A DNA stretch of 64,000 nucleotides from Hydractinia symbiolongicarpus. Lineage: Eukaryota > Cnidaria > Hydrozoa > Anthoathecata > Hydractiniidae. This document shows positions 61,330 to 64,000 of this stretch, piece after piece. The translations under genes and the position numbers were made by a program. Positions within the stretch are counted from its first letter, which is position 1. Each line of letters begins with the position of its first letter. Location: the NCBI RefSeq assembly GCF_029227915.1, contig NC_079876.1:5828001-5892000 (forward strand), read 5' to 3'. The notes under the pieces were generated by a model, which worked only from the letters and a program-made list of their open reading frames with translations, had not been told where the DNA came from and made no database searches.

Positions 61330-62113
61330 ACTTTTCTAAAAGATGCTGACGTTACATTTCTATCTTTAATTAAAGATGAGATTATTTAAGCTACAAAATT
61401 TTACATGTGTCAAGATAATCATAAAGAGCATCAGGAGCATAAGTCTACACTTCTATGAAAGTTTTGATATTTTGAAATTTTGCAAGTATTTAAATTATCA
61501 ATTTATGGTACTACCTTATTACGCCATCAATATTGATGTCATAAGGTCAGATTGAAATCTTTAAAGCTAAATATCTTAAAAACCAAAAATAAATTTGGAA
61601 AAAATTCCAATTAATGTATACTCTTTAACATACAAAAATATCATTTTCAATGCAGGAATCCTTTTATAGACAGCATTACCTATAAAAGCGATACCAGATT
61701 TTAACAATTTATGTTAAAATCAAAATATTTTTGCTATATCGATTGAAGAAAGTAAGAATAAAATTTTAAGATATATTGATTCACTAAGCTTTTGGTCTTA
61801 GTATCAACGAAATAACATAATAAACAAAAAATACATAAAGTTACAAAAAACCCACTAACTACTATTAATTTATTTAGATATAAAAAACATAAAAAAAATA
61901 TAAATAACTATTATACTATAGTAAATCTTAAGACATCATACGTTCGTAACATGGTTTACAAATAATAATTGCAAAGTGGTTTTTAAATCTTTGTATTATA
62001 CGTGCAATAGATTTTAGAAAACCCTATTCCTTAATTTCGATGCTTACTTAAAAAAATAAAGTTCTGTGTTAAATCAATGTAATTTAGTAATTCATTTAAA
62101 TCAATTTATATTT
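61330..62113. other. Intergenic, 3' of the DBR1 gene
   Basis: AT-rich, no gene seen. A minus-strand AATAAA at 61869-61874, about 240 bp past the DBR1 stop, is a likely polyadenylation signal. Confidence 0.45.
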
Positions 62114-63247
62114 TTAGTTTGTGAACTCAATACTATCGTCACTGATTTCATTTGAATAATCACAACTCTCATAATCTACACATGGATCACATAGCCCAAA
62201 TTTCTCACAAAATTTTACTGTTTGTTGACGAGACTTCAAATTTGATTTGCTGTCTAGTTTAATAACAGCTAAATTTTCTCTAAATTTACTGCAAAAATTG
62301 CTTGCTTCAGTCATCATGTAAAAATTTTGTTCCTTCTCGAAATTTTCAAACGTGTCAACCTTCCCTGACTTCTTCATGTAATGATCAGTTGCTTTTAAGA
62401 CTGACAACCATTGTAGATCATACTTTAAAACTACCTCTGAACTTGGCGAATCAAAGTTTAGTATTTGCATAAAATCATTAGATGGTAAACATTTTCCAAG
62501 TGCTAAAAACTTTGTGCTCTCTTTTGAATCATGCTGCACCAATGCTGCAAATTTGACATGATGGTGGGCAGCAAACCAGTATGTTGGTTTTAACAAACGA
62601 AGTAACTCTTCTGCTGGATCATTGTCAATTAAATACTTCTGAATCGGTTCCTCTCGTAGCCATGGTTTTTGCTCGTAAATTTGCTCAATATCACCATACT
62701 TTTGTATATTAGAAGGCCAATCATGACTTAAAAATATATCAATGGGACTACCTTCCAAGTGTTTAAGTTTTGCAGTAGTAATTTGTTTTATATGATAAAA
62801 TGACCTCTTTGTACTTTCATTAAATGGCGGTTTTTCAAAGTAGCCTTTGTGGAAGTCATTTGTGTTAAATATTCCTGACATACCAGCTATACGAATACCA
62901 CCAACATTGATCACTCCAGCATATCCTAAGTAGTAAATATTTTCAGCTACCCAACCCCCATAAGGAAGTTCCCATAGATGATTGGCAGCTTCATGATTTC
63001 CACCAATGAATATCGTCAGCAACGGAGCTTTTTTACGACCAGCATAGTAATCGTGAAAGTCTTTCATCTGACGATACTTCTTTGGAACAGCCATACTCAT
63101 CAAATCGTCATGATTACGAGTTGCTTGAAAATCGCCACAACATATCAAAAAGTCAATTTTAATACTTTCTTTTTTTTCAACATGATCAATCAAACTATAT
63201 ATCAAATCAAGATCACCGTGCGTACAACCTTGGACAGCAAATTTCAT
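62114..63247 (-). CDS. DBR1: RNA lariat debranching enzyme DBR1, single exon
   Basis: Cuts the 2'-5' bond of intron lariats after splicing, in the nucleus. 377 aa from the ATG at 63247, chosen because MKFAVQGCTHG matches the family start. A longer in-frame ATG at 63283 exists, but the bases between look like a splice acceptor or UTR. Metallophosphoesterase ligands are all visible: Cys8 and His10 (GCTHGDLD), Asp39 (CCGDFQ), Asn84/His85 (GGNHEA), His175 (LSHDWP), and a His cluster at 228-230 (AAHHHVKF). LWELPYGGWVAENIYYLGYA is a family hallmark. The family DBR1 C-terminal domain follows, in a short form: human DBR1 is about 544 aa and yeast about 405. No introns in the coding part. Confidence 0.95.
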   Translation of the reverse strand: MKFAVQGCTHGDLDLIYSLIDHVEKKESIKIDFLICCGDFQATRNHDDLMSMAVPKKYRQMKDFHDYYAGRKKAPLLTIFIGGNHEAANHLWELPYGGWVAENIYYLGYAGVINVGGIRIAGMSGIFNTNDFHKGYFEKPPFNESTKRSFYHIKQITTAKLKHLEGSPIDIFLSHDWPSNIQKYGDIEQIYEQKPWLREEPIQKYLIDNDPAEELLRLLKPTYWFAAHHHVKFAALVQHDSKESTKFLALGKCLPSNDFMQILNFDSPSSEVVLKYDLQWLSVLKATDHYMKKSGKVDTFENFEKEQNFYMMTEASNFCSKFRENLAVIKLDSKSNLKSRQQTVKFCEKFGLCDPCVDYESCDYSNEISDDSIEFTN

Positions 63248-63836
63248 CTCTTTATTTTTGTATCTAAAAAATAATCCATGCATACATTTATACTGAAAGT
63301 TAATGTTTTGCTTTATGGGTAAATACCATTGACAAAAATTGACATAAATTAGAGTATGATGCTAACTCATAAAAAAAAGAAATTACTAAATTCACAAGAC
63401 TTTCGAAGAATAGAAAAAAATAAATAAACGGGGCAATAAAAAGGGCATTTTCAGAAATATCCATAAATATGAGCTCATGAAAACAAGTTCATTACATTAA
63501 AATAAATGTTTCCTCCATTTGGATACGTTTGCAAGTTATCAAAACTGTTTTTTACATCTTTATTATATATTTAAAAGGATTAACTTTCAAATTTTGCATT
63601 TGGTAGCTGCTGTTATAGACAAAAAAAACAATTTTTAGCGATGCATAAAATAAGAACAAAATATTTAATTGGCATATTCTAACAAAAATAACTGCAGGCT
63701 GATATTAAAATAAAAATATTAGAAGAAAAAAGAGCTACAATATAAAAAAGAAAAAATTTATTGAAATTAAAAAAGAAGAAAACATGGCTATTATTATTAT
63801 TCTAATTAGGATTAAATTTAAAACTTGAAAAGGCAT
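63248..63836. other. Intergenic between the DBR1 gene and the right-edge gene
   Basis: No gene. Includes a minus-strand AATAAA at 63757-63762, about 75 bp beyond the stop of the isochorismatase-like gene, which fits its polyadenylation signal. Confidence 0.5.
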
Positions 63837-64000
63837 TTACAACTTTGGGACTAGTCCTTGGTATGGAGCTGATTCCATAATCAATTTTTGTAATTCACGA
63901 AAATTTGGATGTTTAGCATCTTGCAACAACAGAAATAATAACGATTCACTGGTTGTAATGAAGCCACCACTTTGACGTATCCTTTCAAAAGCAATCATTC
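63837..64000 (-). CDS. Isochorismatase-domain protein (ISOC1/ISOC2-like), last exon, cut by the window edge
   Basis: Only the last 53 codons and the stop are in view, open to the edge. They read AFERIRQSGGFITTSESLLF, then LLLQDAKHPNFRELQKLIME and SAPYQGL before the stop. This matches the C-terminal end of ISOC1/ISOC2 proteins (ALERMRQSGA.LTTSE, then a D..HP.FKE.Q.LIK..AP..GL pattern). These are cysteine-hydrolase-fold proteins of poorly known metazoan function. The catalytic residues lie outside the window. Upstream exons, if any, lie beyond 64000. Confidence 0.8.
   Translation of the reverse strand, partial: MIAFERIRQSGGFITTSESLLFLLLQDAKHPNFRELQKLIMESAPYQGLVPKL

Overview
This is a eukaryotic (metazoan) window. 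Genes are split by GT-AG introns, the DNA is very AT-rich, and the gaps hold transposon debris. The gene set (TRAF-like RING proteins, an EML-type WD40 protein, a P2X7-like cysteine-rich domain, a YqaJ-type nuclease relic, a retroelement with a GAT tail) suggests an invertebrate, most likely a cnidarian and perhaps a hydrozoan. That placement is inference; no mitochondrial or rRNA marker is present.

Left part (0-28 kb). A secreted alpha-carbonic anhydrase (7 exons, minus, 1.7-3.4 kb) is followed by relics of a YqaJ-like nuclease and of a non-LTR retroelement. Next come an intronless NUDT18-like Nudix gene (plus, 7.6-8.5 kb) and a two-exon SLC22A18-like transporter (plus, 11.2-14.8 kb). The transporter intron carries a retroelement relic and a pogo/Tigger-like MITE. 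A gene-poor, repeat-rich stretch (14.8-22.3 kb) leads to an unrecognised two-exon coding region on the minus strand. It is divergent from an intronless inward-rectifier potassium channel (plus, 23.6-25.0 kb).

Middle part (28-43 kb, all minus). This is a TRAF-like cluster. It holds a complete 7-exon RING/TRAF-finger/coiled-coil gene without a recognisable MATH domain, a decayed partial copy of its last exon, and a 5-exon paralogue. The paralogue shares the RING and first finger exons but ends in a different, internally repeated domain. Its exon-1 splice donor lies inside a five-copy 32-bp minisatellite.

Right part (45-64 kb, minus). A 23-exon gene (45.5-60.0 kb) joins an N-terminal EF-hand-like region to a C-terminal EML-type HELP/WD40 domain; every exon phase agrees and the predicted protein is 1281 aa. 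Its introns hold an antisense P2X7-like pseudogene and a retroelement tail. A second copy of the same retroelement lies just upstream of the gene, bracketed by a 21-bp perfect inverted repeat. Then come the intronless lariat-debranching enzyme DBR1 and the last exon of an isochorismatase-domain (ISOC1/2-like) gene, cut by the window edge.

Exon borders were read by hand from splice sites, reading phase and protein similarity recalled from memory. No alignment, transcript or database search was run.
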